Shown here one piece after another: positions 10,992 through 21,331 of a stretch of DNA of 64,000 bases. Positions within the stretch are counted from its first letter, which is position 1. Each line of letters starts with the position of its first letter. Made by a program: the position numbers and the translations under genes. The stretch comes from Hsuehochloa calcarea (taxonomy: Eukaryota > Streptophyta > Magnoliopsida > Poales > Poaceae). A model generated the notes under the pieces. It was not told the DNA's origin. It worked only from the letters and a program-made list of their open reading frames with translations, and made no database searches. The stretch is from positions 27,275,282 to 27,339,281 of the forward strand of contig CM070615.1 of the NCBI GenBank assembly GCA_036346395.1, given 5' to 3'.

Positions 10992-12780
10992 TGTGGATTT
11001 CATGGGGATATGCTCCGGATCTTAGGATGATGTGACAATTGGCAATGGCGTTTACGGTTTGTCGTTTCACGCGTTTTCGACAAAGTTCTGAGCTTCTCGC
11101 TCGGGGCGGTCCGACCGGTCCTTGCACGGCGGTCCGACCGGTCCCATATCGGTCGGACCGCCATCCGGGGCGGTCGGACCGGCGATGACCAAAAGTGTTC
11201 AAATCGAGTGGGCCAAAATAGGTGTTGTAGACAAGTAAGGGGATCCCAATGCACTTGGTCTCATGATTTTGGAGCCTCGGTGAAAAGTTCTATTGGTTTA
11301 AAGTTTCGAAGGTTTGGATTTTGGGAGCTTGAATTTGGCTAAGTCTAAAGGCGGTCCGACCGCTCACGTGGAGCGGTCCGACCGCCATGGGCGATCGACC
11401 GGCTCACTGGAGCGGTCGGGCCGGTAACTACTGAACGTCGGCCAACCGTGGCGATGTTGTTTTGTTAGGTCAAAGTCATTGGTTTCATGGCATATGATTT
11501 GCATGATGCATGTTTTGACTAACATGGGTCAAGTTGTGAAGAACTTGTTCCCGAATTCGTGTTTTCTTGTGCGTGGTTGTGCGGGTAGCTTGGTGGTCAA
11601 CGACGGTCAGCGGCGAGGAGAATCGGGACTAGACTTGAAGAGTTGAGGTCGAGCGATCGACGATGCGGGTGAGTCAACGACTCAAGCGTGACACAAGATG
11701 GACAATTGTGACCTATTGGCGAATCCATGATGCATGGTGAAGCGGTTTAGGTCAAAAGGTTAAAGACGGCGCTTTGCGAAGCGTGCGTGTGTGACCCGCT
11801 TGTTAGTGGGCCTTAACGGAGCCCAATTAAGTCAAACCCTAAGAGTTTTAGGCCTCCACTATAAATAGGAGGAGATGGTGGCTGCACCTCTCCTCTCTCG
11901 CCTTTGATGTTTCAAAACCCTAATTGTCTTTAGGGAGTTGAGGTGGAGGCTAGGGCTCTTGATGGTTTGTGGTGAATTTCGTGATCCTTGATTGTTTATC
12001 GATCCATGATGGTGTGGATGTAATCCGGCTTCAATCACGAAATCAATCTATGCAAGGTTTGCTTGAGATAAGTCTCTTTTCGTTCTTGCTTTCAATTTGG
12101 TGATTTTAGGGCTTTCTTTGATCCACGAGTTTGTGATTGATTCTTTCACGTGAATTAGCTTGCTGTGATATGTGTGAATCTATCTAGCATCATCTTGATC
12201 ATCAATCTCTCACGAACAAGCTTTAGGATCAAGTTTTCGTTCTTGCGGTTTTAGACCTTACATTAATCAATTGACAATTGCTCAAGATCGTTCCAAGAAT
12301 TATCATAATATTCGATTGGAATAGGTCCTCAATAGCATATAGAAGGTGTGTGCAAAGTTTCATAAAGATTGGAGTTGAGAATCAAAAGTTTCACCTAATT
12401 GCAACTTCGTCATCGGGTGATTTTCTTGTTGTAGATCGGTTTCGAGTCGGCCACGGTCGATCGGCCCGTCATCACCGGCCGACCGATTTTGGAGCGGTCC
12501 GACCGCCTTGACAACGCCGGTCGGACCGCCGCAATCGGTCCGACCGGTTGAGTATAACGGTCGAGACCTTTGTCTTTGTGAGTCTTGGTAATCTTAGTTG
12601 ATTTTGTTATATTGCTTAGGGGTTTAATTGGATTCAATACTAGTCTTCAACAGTCTTGGTATATTGATCTTCATAGCTTCCTAATAGCTACTGGAGTTAA
12701 TTTGTATTGAGTTCATAATTTGTGAAAAAGTGAGCGTGCTCCTATTCACCCCCCCCTCTAGTCGCCTTTACGGTCCAACA
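10992..12780 (+). repeat. copia element 1, 3' LTR
   Basis: 1789 bp, a direct repeat of 1820-3592, followed by target duplication CATGG. It contains a TATA box at 11860 and palindrome clusters at 11105-11430 and 12450-12550. Differences from the 5' LTR are mostly small indels in GC-rich blocks. Confidence 0.92.
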
Positions 12781-12785
12781 CATGG
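12781..12785. repeat. target site duplication CATGG, right copy
   Basis: Repeats 1815-1819 directly after the copia 3' end; the gypsy LTR continues from here. Confidence 0.93.
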
Positions 12786-13531
12786 ACTCGTGGTCCATGC
12801 ACTGTGCTGTAAGCCGTCTCGCTTACATGCGGGCCCCACTTGTCAGTCGGGAAATTAAATCCCCGGGGGTAAATAAGAAATGGCACTGTTACTAGCCCCA
12901 CATGTCAGTAGCAGTGGCTAGGTGAGTTTCGGTAAGAAAAGGAGTAATCAATTAAGAAATTCAGAATGTATTTATTTGTAAACTGAAAAATAGGATTAAC
13001 TTCCAAAATGCATAACAAATTCATTTTAACTCCAATTGGGATGAAACCAGTGCAGGTATTTTTCATTTTTGATGAATTTTATTCCAAAATAGGTTGCACT
13101 TTTATCTCGGTAACAGAAAAGATAGATTTGGAAAATGAGCATTTAATTGATTATCTTTACAAAGAAAAATGTTAATAACTTTATAAATTCATAACTAAAT
13201 ATTGAAAACTCAAAATGAGTCAAACTCAACTGTTCTGGACTTGTAATAATATTGCCAATTTATCCATGTAATCATTATACTCACTACTACTCTACAAATT
13301 TTTCTCAAATATTTAAATACAATGAAAGATATGATTCAAATTAAAATGGATTTTTCTGAAAACAGAACTTCGAACCCTTATAACTTTCACATGCTAAATC
13401 CAATTGAAGTGAATCTTCCACCTAAATTCACCTAAAATCATGACTTAGCTACTGTAGAAAAATCATGCATTTTTGAGCACTTTGAATTTTTGAGTATTTC
13501 TCGGTGTTTATTCGGTATTATACTTAAATAG

Positions 13532-13594
13532 ATCCCGAAGCCATCGATATTGACTTATACGCTACTGAGGGACAGCAGCTAGCATACCAGCAAG
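13532..13594 (+). other. exon A of the LTR-embedded mini-gene (copy 1)
   Basis: 63 nt between AAATAG and a GCAAGC donor (GC-AG type). It reads 2 nt, 20 codons (PEAIDIDLYATEGQQ then LAYQQ) and 1 nt. The same 63-nt length, phase and CAA-G end occur at 23910, 32309, 48655 and 54726 (minus). The family-1 and family-3 copies differ at about ten codons, several of them synonymous. Function is unknown. Confidence 0.55.
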
Positions 13595-14800
13595 GCAAGC
13601 ATCATTTGAACTTTCTTTTGCATCATATTTGATCCCAGTTTTTGTTAAGTTAGTGCAATGATATTTGCTTGCATGCTATTTTATTAATGTCGCTATTTTT
13701 GTGTTGAATAGTTAGATACATCCTATTGTCTTGTCATTGTGGTTATCCTTAAATTATTCCAATACTGAAATGCTTAGGATAAGTTGTGTGACTTACGTGG
13801 TATGTGTTGCTTAGCCATGCAAGTCTAGAACGATAGTTTGATTGGCGGGAATAACCCGACAGTCATGGGACATACAAACTTTATAACTTTTTGGTTTATT
13901 TCAGATCTTCGTATCTGTTTCAAGAGTTAAAATTTTGTCATTTAAAATGAGATTTGGGTCTGGACAAGTGGATGCTAGTGAAGGTGCCTTCGTACGAGAT
14001 TGGGTATGTGGATTGTCTTGTCTAGACCAACAAGGACCGAACTTTGGTAACGTCGTTGATTCAAGTACATTCGTGCTATCACATGCGGGTTGGGAGCCGT
14101 ATGGTTAAGTAGGGGGAAGGTTTTATTGTGTTGAGCCCCACGGTGGTTTTGTGAGGCCATAGGGCCGTTAAACCCTATGTTCCTTATGGCCGATAGGGCA
14201 TATAGACCGTAACGCCTTATGTCGCCTAGGAGCCCAAGGTTGAGGGACTTAGCATAATGAAATCTTCTTGCTAAAAATGACCATATCTTGATTTACACGT
14301 ACGGCATACCATAGGAAGTATGCTATTTTCGGAGGCATCTGGAGGCTTAACGGGCTAATCAAGTCGTGTGGGTAAGTAGTACACCCTGCAGGTATAAATC
14401 TATTCGAATAGCCTCGCCCTAGGTTATGGACAACACTTGAGTTCGGGAGTTACTATTGTTAGACTTTGACATATTTGTTTTGTGGAAAAACTTGGGATTG
14501 TCACGAATGGGATATTCATGCTTGTGTTGTAGCAAAGTGGACATCCACTTTGTTAAATTGTGTACTTGTTGTTGTATCAAAGTGGACCGCCACTTTGACA
14601 CTTTTATGATTCATTTGTGATTCATGTTATTACTTATTCATGAGCTTTACTTCTACTTCAAATCTGATTTATAAATGGGCACTTGGAAACTAGTATGTGT
14701 AGGTTGTTAATTGTTGCGTCTCTTTTGCAAAACTAAGCCAATATGAGCCATCCTTTGGAACAACCTCTAGCATACTACTTTTTATTTGTGTAAGACTTGC

Positions 14801-14816
14801 GAGTGCACTTGTACTC
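14801..14816. promoter_or_regulatory. conserved inverted repeat GAGTGC...GTACTC upstream of exon B
   Basis: Lies after TAAGACTTGC and 33 bp before exon B. Equivalent GAGTAC/GTACTC pairs occur at 25174-25189, 33582-33600, 51822-51837, 52728-52744 and about 53594-53612. Possible roles are an RNA hairpin in the intron or a protein site. Confidence 0.5.
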
Positions 14817-14849
14817 ACCGGATGTTGGTGGCCTTTTTGTTTTCTTTTG

Positions 14850-14911
14850 GTGAGGTCGATATCGAGCTCGATGAGCTCGTCGCTGCCGATTTAGGCGACA
14901 TCGACGAGTAG
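14850..14911 (+). other. exon B (acidic C-terminus and stop) of the LTR-embedded mini-gene (copy 1)
   Basis: 62 nt: 2 nt that complete the codon begun in exon A, then GEVDIELDELV and ADLGDIDE, and TAG. Nine of 20 residues are acidic. The acceptor is TTTTG|GTGAGG here and TTTCG|GTGAGG at 25225; the third family has the proper TTTTCAG|GTGAGG. The AG is therefore missing in both copies of family 1, either a real loss or a base-calling error at CAG. Confidence 0.55.
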
Positions 14912-15414
14912 TGCTATCTTTAACCCCGATCGGTTGCCTTGGGTTATGGGCATACCTTGCTGGACTTTTGGTTTAATTATTTTGCTTCCGCTGTTATTAT
15001 CACTCTTATTTGAATTTGTCCGGTCGGCCGTTATGTAATAGTTGCAGACTTTAACAACTATATCGTACGTCTTTTGAACAATTAATGTATGAATGTTGTA
15101 TGGATGTGATCAACGTTGTATGAAGAGTATGAGCATATTGGTCGCTGATCTTGGGAGCCAATATGATCTTGTACTCGCTGTTCGTGGATTCCCATTTAAC
15201 TCTTTAAGTGTCGTGTTTGACTGGTTAGAGAACCGACAATCATGTAGTGCTCGCAGTGGAGCAGCACGCATGAGCGCTGAGGCTCTAGTTTTGGTTGAAC
15301 CTCTCACTTATATGTAGTTAAGTTGGAATCCATTTACTTGAGGCCTAGAGTTATGTCCTTAAGACCATGCTTAGTCTCGGTCTTAGGGAGATAACCCGGG
15401 GGTCCTCACAGCGT

Positions 15415-15428
15415 TGGTATCAGAGCCA
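15415..15428 (+). other. primer binding site of gypsy element 1
   Basis: TTGGTATCAGAGCC starts five bases after the LTR and matches the complement of the initiator-Met tRNA 3' end. Confidence 0.9.
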
Positions 15429-15625
15429 TACTGACTGTAGGGTAGAGATAGCACTGGCGTTAGTGTTAGCAAGCCTTTGAGTCAAAGTATTTTTCAAGTT
15501 AACAAAGTTATTCCTGAAAGTTTAAGTTAGGAATATCTTTTATTCCTCATCCATCTTAGCGTCATTCCTTACCTTATTCTGGCTTTGATTTAAAAGAGAC
15601 TTACCTTGCCCTTCTTGTCCTTTAG

Positions 15626-16320
15626 ATGAATCACCATTACCTTGTCCGTGAAACTCAAGCTGAAGGCGTGGAAGGATACCCGGCTTTGTTAAGGGATATG
15701 ATGTGGAAGGCCAATTTCACCTACCAGCCGACGTACGCCATCTACAGACGTGATAGAGGGCCAGGAATGGAGGAGTACCTGGCAGTGGCGGACATCATTG
15801 CCAGGCGTGTTGCAGGAAGCATACCATACCGGTTTCGTGCACGGCACGCCGGAGGCCATGGCGGTAGACAGAAGTGGCTCGAGTGGCCATGAGTCGCCTC
15901 CGCTATGACTTAACCGAGTGTCTCACCACCCTACGATCATTTTCCCATGCAAGCGCATGGCGGGGAGCTGAGCATGTTTGCCATGATTCAGTTCGGAGAG
16001 GATCCGCAAGTAAGACAATTGGCTAGACTGGTGCACATCATGGATTGGATGCATCGTTGCACCTCGTATGAATTATGGGAGACGCGGCGTCGTCTCATTA
16101 TAGCTCAGGAGCACTTGCGGCTCATGCATGACATGAGGCTCATTCATCGAGACGTGCTGTATGGCCCTAACATGATCTCTCCATCCTTTTGCGCCACGCA
16201 GTATCGCCTTCCCGTGGTTGAAGGCCATATTAACCAGTATAGGGTCACCTTGCGCCTCCCTAACCTAGGGCACCTCAAGATACAGGATCCCCTGGATGTC
16301 ATCTTCTGGACGAGTTTCCG
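15626..16320 (+). pseudogene. ORF0-like gene upstream of gag, frameshifted
   Basis: Two ORFs in different frames. 15626-15892 begins MNHHYLVRETQAEG and contains MMWKANFTYQPTYA and GMEEYLAVADIIARR. 15947-16324 contains GELSMFAMIQFGEDPQ and a helical segment around MHRCTSYELWETRRRL. They join by one or more indels near 15840-15940, where MSRLRYDL is legible in a third frame. Extra ORFs before gag have been described in some rice gypsy elements; whether this one is homologous is not verified. The first part loosely resembles a double-stranded-RNA-binding fold (weak). Function unknown. Confidence 0.55.
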
Positions 16321-16647
16321 GTAAACTTTGACCGGAATAATATTTAGGATAGAAGGTTTGTAAGCTCGCTGTCCGGGCTTGGGTTAGCGAAATTTGTATC
16401 TTAAATCCTGTAATAGGCTAGTAGTTGTTGAACTCTTTAAATTTCTTTGCAAGAACCTTCGTTTGTGCAAGCACCCTTTTGCCTACGGGCTAATTGTACC
16501 GAAGTTTATGATTTGCTTTTATGGATTTTTGTTGGGCTTTATGCCTTCGTATCTTTGGTGTTAAGTTCTTGCATATTTTTATATGATTATGCATGCTTAG
16601 TTGAGTAATGACTTTAAAATTATCCCTAACCGACCTTGTCACCGCAG
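16321..16647 (+). other. possible intron between the ORF0-like region and gag
   Basis: The ORF0-like frame reaches TTCCG and meets GTAAAC at 16321. The next coding frame starts after a pyrimidine-rich stretch and ACCGCAG ending at 16647. The 327 bp between are AT-rich and non-coding. The phases do not match without another indel, so splicing is only suggested. Confidence 0.4.
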
Positions 16648-17720
16648 GATGACAGCCCAAACACTCGCTCACGCGCTCGGCAGGATGAGGGCTCTCCGTC
16701 ACGGGACCTCGTTCTGCGGTTGAAGCGAGCCGTCCAAAGAACATCATCGGCGTGGCGGTACATCCGAGGAAGTGCTACCACCGCCTCCCTCAATGGTCGA
16801 GGTGTTGCTTTGCAGATAGAAAGAAACCGAATGGACACGACACGGATTCTTGAAGTTATTGCCCACAACATCGCCGAGCTCCTAGTCCAAAGCAGAGAGG
16901 CTACCTCTCACCATGCACCGGGGTCTCGCTGAATTTCAGCGGACCAATCCTTTGACCTTCTCGCAATCAAGACCCGATGGAGGCGTAAGACTGGCCGAGG
17001 GATATTGAGAAGAAACTAGCTATTGCTCAATGCCAATGGCGTGGAGAGGTTCTCTTTGCTAGTTATCACCATGTGGCGCAATGAGCGCATGGTGGGACAA
17101 TTTCTCCGCCATGCAATCGACGGGACGTTCCCTCATGGAACGAATTCGGCGACTTTCGTGGAAGCTCACATCCACGAGGGCGTTATGATGATTAAGCAAG
17201 CAGCAGCCTTGCAATCAAGCAAGGAAAGAAGACGATCACGAGTACCGAATGAGTTTAATTTTTATCTCGTTATGCTCTCGATGATGTTTCTACAGATGCC
17301 CGCCGCAGAGCCGTTTCATGAATGGCTTGATGAAGAGCTACTGGTGGCCCTAGCAAGACATGAGTTCCGCAATTTCCAAAGACTTGGTAAACAAGGCACT
17401 TGTGGTGGAGCACAAGAGTGTCGTAGATGAGTCCAAGAAGAGGAAGAAGGTCGCTCGTAATGCGCCTAGTGGCGCTTCTTCCGTCGCACCGGACCTTTCC
17501 GGATTTCAGCAGATCAAGCTCGGTGGACGCCAAGACCTCCTGCAGCAGCTCCATCACTTTCTTTGCCACAAGACAATGGAGCAATGGGGGTAAGAATCCC
17601 TGAATGGTGGCACGTACAAGGCCAACGCCACTTGTTTCCATTGTGGCCTCGTGGCCATTACGCATCTCATTGCCTCGCCAAGCAGCGAGGAATGCCGCAG
17701 ACCTACAGAGCTTCTACACC
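16648..17720 (+). pseudogene. gag: gypsy gag with zinc knuckle, frameshifted
   Basis: 16648-16932 gives a charged N-terminal region (RSRARQDEGSPSRDLVLRL, later MDTTRILEVIAHNIAELL). The capsid-like part (16950-17600) is spread over three frames: LAEFQRTNPLTF, DIEKKLAIAQC, VEAHIHEGVMMIKQ, then VNKALVVEHKSVVDESKK and APDLSGFQQIKLGG. A CCHC zinc knuckle is split by one missing base near 17650 (FPLWPRGHYASHC). Gag packages the RNA. At least five indels disrupt it. Confidence 0.82.
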
Positions 17721-18330
17721 TACGCCAGCTGCGGCAAGACCTTCACCACCTTCTCGTGCTTCATCGACCCCTCCTCAAGTTCTCGTGACGCGTGGTCGAG
17801 TAAACCACGCCACCGCCGAGGAGGCAAGCGGCGCTCCAGACGTCGTTTTGGGTACACTTCTTGTTAATTCTTGTCCAGCATCAGTTTTATTTGATTCAGG
17901 TGCATCTCATTCATTCATCAAAAGGGAATATGCTGCACTCAATCAATTTGAAATGCATAAACTTCAGCCACCTTATCAGATCCAGTCGCCGGGATCGGTT
18001 TTCCAAACCGATCAAGTCCGCGGACGTAAAAGTGGAAATTCAAAAGGTTAACTTCTTGGCAAACCTAATTGTGATAACTTCAGTGGGTATTGATGTGATT
18101 TTAGGGATGGATTGGCTGTCCAAAATCAGGAAAGATCGATTGTGCTCAACGGTCTATTTCATCACAAGTGAAGAGGCAGTCAAGTCACTTTTGCACCTTT
18201 AGTGGGACCTTCTCATCTCTATGCTTTGGAGGCCAGTACCTCTCTTGAATTAGAGGAAGTACCAGTGGTATGTGAATATCCAGATGTATTTCCCGAAGAA
18301 CTCCCAGGCATGCCCCCTGATCGGAAGTTG
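17721..18330 (+). pseudogene. pol: gypsy aspartic protease region
   Basis: A Pro/Ser-rich linker is followed by VLGTLLVNSCPASVLFDSGA and SHSFIKREYAAL (to about 17945). DSGA is the catalytic aspartate motif. The flap and C-terminal part continue in another frame to IVITSVGIDVILGMDWLSK (about 18065-18125). The linker toward RT holds FPEELPGMPPDR at about 18290. It would process Gag-Pol; two frame changes interrupt it. Confidence 0.86.
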
Positions 18331-18345
18331 AATTAGTCATCGAGC

Positions 18346-19600
18346 TTGCACCCGATCGCGCCAATTTCTAAACGGCCATATCGGATGCCTCCAAATGAGT
18401 TGGTAGAATTGAAAGAACAACTCAAGCAACTTCAAGATAAGGGTTTCATTAGGCCCAGCTCCTCACCTTGGGGATGCCCGGCTATCTTTGTCAAGAAGAA
18501 AGACAAGAGTTTGCGGATGTGTGTTGACTATCGTCCGTTGAACGAGGTCACAATCAAGAACAAATATCCACTTCCGCGAATTGATGATTTGTTTGATCAA
18601 TTGACTGAGCTCGTTTTCTCCAAAGTTGACTTGAGATTGGGCTACCATCAAATCAAAGTCGAAACGAAGACATACAGAAGACGGCATTTTCTACTCGTTA
18701 CGGCTTGTACGAGTATACTGTTATGTCTTTCGGCCTAACCAATGCTCCGGCTTACTTCATGAACCTTATGAATTCAGTTTTCATGGAGTACTTGGACAAG
18801 TTTGTTGTTGTGTTCATTGACGACATACTTATCTACTCCAAGTCCGATGAAGAACACGAACAAAGACTCGCGACTTGTGTTGGGAAAGCTTCGTCAACAT
18901 CAACTTTATGCTAAATTCAAAAATGTGAATTTTGGCTTCGTGAAGTCGATTTCTTGGGTCATGTGTTATCCAAGGGTGGTGTCATTTGTTGATCCAAGCA
19001 AAGTGCAAGATGTCTGAATCGAGGCAACCCAAGAGCGCCACCGATATTCGCAGCTTTCTTGGACTTGCGGGATACTACCGCAGATTCATCGAGAACTTCT
19101 CCAAAATTGCGAGACCAATGACCCAAACTTTTAAGGAAGGAAAAGAAGTTTGAATGGTCGTGGAATGTGAGCAAAGCTTTCAAGTTTTGAAAGATCTCCG
19201 ACCAAGGCTCCTGTACTCACCTTGCCGATATTCACAAGAACTTCGACATTTATTGTGATGCATCTCGCCATGGGCTCGGATGTGTGCTCATGCAAGAGGG
19301 CCGAGTGGTGGCATATGCATCAAGGCAATTGAGGCCTCATGAAGCTAATTATCCCACACATGACTTAGAGCTTGCAGCGAGAGTCCATGCTTTGAAGATT
19401 TGGCGACATTACCTCATTGGTAATCGTTGAGAGATCTACACTGATCACAAGAGTCTCAAATATATTTTCACCCAATCCGATCTGAACTTGAGGCAAAGAA
19501 GATGGCTTGAGTTGATCAAGGACTATGATATGGGACTTCATTATCACCCGGGAAAGCTAATGTAGTAGCCGCGCGCTGAGCAGAAATCTCAATACAACTG
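18346..19600 (+). pseudogene. pol: gypsy reverse transcriptase and RNase H, frameshifted
   Basis: 18346-18660 is a clean RT N-terminus: PISKRPYRMPPNELVELKEQ, then SSPWGCPAIFVKKKDKSLRM, CVDYRPLNEVTIKNKYPLPR and FSKVDLRLGYHQIKVE. The frame breaks near 18665 and resumes at 18705 with SFGLTNAPAYFMNLMN and the catalytic FIDDIL (about 18813-18830). The thumb (FLGLAGYYRRFIENFSKIA) is legible near 19055. RNase H follows with DIYCDASRHGLGCVLM, VVAYASRQLRPHE and IYTDHKSLKYIFTQSDLN, with a stop near 19428, and ends near KANVVA at about 19555. Confidence 0.9.
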
Positions 19601-19789
19601 TTTGACAGTAACTCCCTTTTCAGCAGGGTTGTGTGCTGCGATGCAACGTCTACACCTGGAGATAATTGAAGAAGGTTCTCTCGCTGTCCTAAGCGTGACA
19701 TCCACACTTGAGGATCAGATTAGATAAGCCCAGAAGACCGATTTGGAAGTGGCCCAAATCCGGGAGCGAATGAAGCATGGAAAGGCCAA

Positions 19790-20557
19790 ATGCTTTAAAG
19801 AAGATGTGCAGGCGCCCTACGGTTCGAAACCGTTTGGTGGTGCCATTTGATCGCAGACCTGAGGGAATTAATTCTCAAGGAAGCTCACAACTCTCAGTTT
19901 TCTATTCACCCCGGTTGTACCAAGATGTACCAAGACTTAAAGAAGCGACTATGGTGGAGTCAAATGAAGCGACAGATCGCTCGATATGTTGCCGAGTGTG
20001 ATGTATGCCAAAGAGTCAAGGTCGAGCATTTGAAGTCAAGAGCACTCTACAACCCCTGCCCATTCCTGTGGAAATGGGAAGAAGTTGGCATGGATTTTAT
20101 CACCGGCCTTCCTAGGACTCAAGCCGGGTCCGATTCCATATGGGTGATTGTCGATCGTCTGACAAAGGTTGCCCATTTTATTCCTGTCAAGACCACTTAC
20201 ACCGGAGCCAAACTAGCAGAGCTGTACATCTCCAGGATTGTTTGTCTCTATGGTGTACCGAAGGTGATCGTTTCGGATAGAGGTCCTCAATTCACATCTC
20301 ACTTCTGGAAATGCTTGCATAAAGCCATGGGGACCAATCTATCTTTCAGCTCCGCTTACCACCCACAAACGGATGGACAAACCGAGAGGGTGAACCAAGT
20401 TTTAGAAGATCTTCTTCGGGCATGTGTGCTGTCCTATAGCAAGGATTGGGAAAAATGTTTACCGCTTATGGAGTTCTCCTACAACAATAGTTTCCAATCA
20501 AGCTTGCAAATGTCACCTTTGAGGCGTTGTATGGAAGAGCTTGTAGGACACCCTTGA
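19790..20557 (+). pseudogene. pol: gypsy integrase (zinc and catalytic core mostly intact)
   Basis: The 236-codon ORF 19847-20557 carries the HHCC zinc region (HNSQFSIHPGCTKMY, then CDVCQRVK). It carries the DDE core with D in GMDFITGLPR, D in IVSDRGPQFTSHFW and E in HPQTDGQTERVNQVLEDLLR. It ends in SYNNSFQSSLQMSPL, then shifts frame. Upstream 19777-19850 has the preceding linker in another frame. This is the best preserved domain of the element. Without intact RT and gag it cannot act alone. Confidence 0.9.
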
Positions 20558-20599
20558 ACTGGTCCGAAGCCGGGGAGAGACCATTCTATGGTCCAACTT

Positions 20600-21128
20600 T
20601 AGTGGAAGATGCAGAAGAACAAGTTCGTGTCATCCGCGAACGACTTCGGACGGCTCAATCACGTCGAAGTCGATGCCGACCGTCGTCGCCGCGAACTAAG
20701 CTTTGAGGTGGATGATCACGCCTATCTCAAGGTCTCTCCAATGAAAGGAACACACCGCTTTCAAGTCAAAGGCAAATTGGCACCTCGCTACATTGGACCA
20801 TTCCAATTGTAGCGAAGATGGGATCGGTAGCTTATAAATTGGAGTTGCCGCCATCACTTTCGAGATGTGCATGACGTGTTCCATGTTTCACAATCAAGAA
20901 ATGTCTCCGCCCCAATCAAGCAATCGAGTTGGAAGCACTCGACTTGCAACCCGATCTTTCTTATCGGAGCACCCGATTCGCATTCTTGAAGAAACGGAGC
21001 GCAAGACGAGGAATCGCAACATCAAGTTCATCAAAGTTCAATGGAGTAACCATACGAAGATGAAGCAACATGGGAACGTGAAGACCATCTGCGAACCGAA
21101 TATCCAGATCTTTTTCCTTCTCGCTTGA
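20600..21128 (+). pseudogene. pol: gypsy integrase C-terminus with chromodomain-like tail
   Basis: 20609-20812 reads VDADRRRRELSFEVDDHAYL and TPRYIG-type phrases (APRYIGPFQL) of the GPY/F module. After a frame change, VHDVFHVSQ appears near 20867. 20960-21105 encodes SEHPIRILEETERKTRNRNI, KFIKVQWSNHT and, in the next frame, EDEATWEREDHLRTEYPDLF. The EATWE ending is typical of chromodomains in Tekay/Del chromoviruses, which may guide integration to heterochromatin. Confidence 0.8.
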
Positions 21129-21320
21129 AATGTCTTCGTATCAAGAAAGGAAAGGTTAAGCAAAATAATGGAAAGGAAAAATGTAAAAGCCATTCCTTGT
21201 AACTTGATAGGATATCTTAGCACTATCTTTGAAGGAAATCAAGACAACAGATGTTATGTTTCCTTTAGAACTTTTCTATCCATCTTTAAGTCCCACCGAT
21301 CTAGGGGCGAGATCTTTTGT

Positions 21321-21331
21321 AAGGGGGAGAT
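21321..21331 (+). other. polypurine tract of gypsy element 1
   Basis: AAGGGGGAGAT lies one base before the 3' LTR start. Confidence 0.88.

Larger units (their letters stand above)
1820..12780 (+). mobile_element. Ty1/copia element (Maximus/SIRE-like), complete but decayed
   Basis: It has two about 1.78-kb LTRs beginning TGTGGATTTC and ending GGTCCAACA, a primer site, a purine tract and a 5-bp target duplication. The order gag, protease, integrase, RT, RNase H (integrase before RT) is diagnostic of copia. Long LTRs, a CxxC-rich gag extension and about 1.8 kb of non-coding DNA after RNase H fit the Maximus/SIRE lineage; that lineage call is an inference. Every ORF is interrupted. It inserted after the gypsy element, inside that element's 5' LTR. 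Confidence 0.93.
12786..15410 (+). repeat. 5' LTR of gypsy element 1, right part
   Basis: Aligns with 23170-25788 of the 3' LTR and ends CA at 15410, just before the primer site. It is AT-rich to 13520, then holds two short exon-like segments described separately. The rest looks intron- or 3'UTR-like with no ORF. The conserved terminal block reads GGAGATAACCCGGGGGTCC. Confidence 0.92.
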
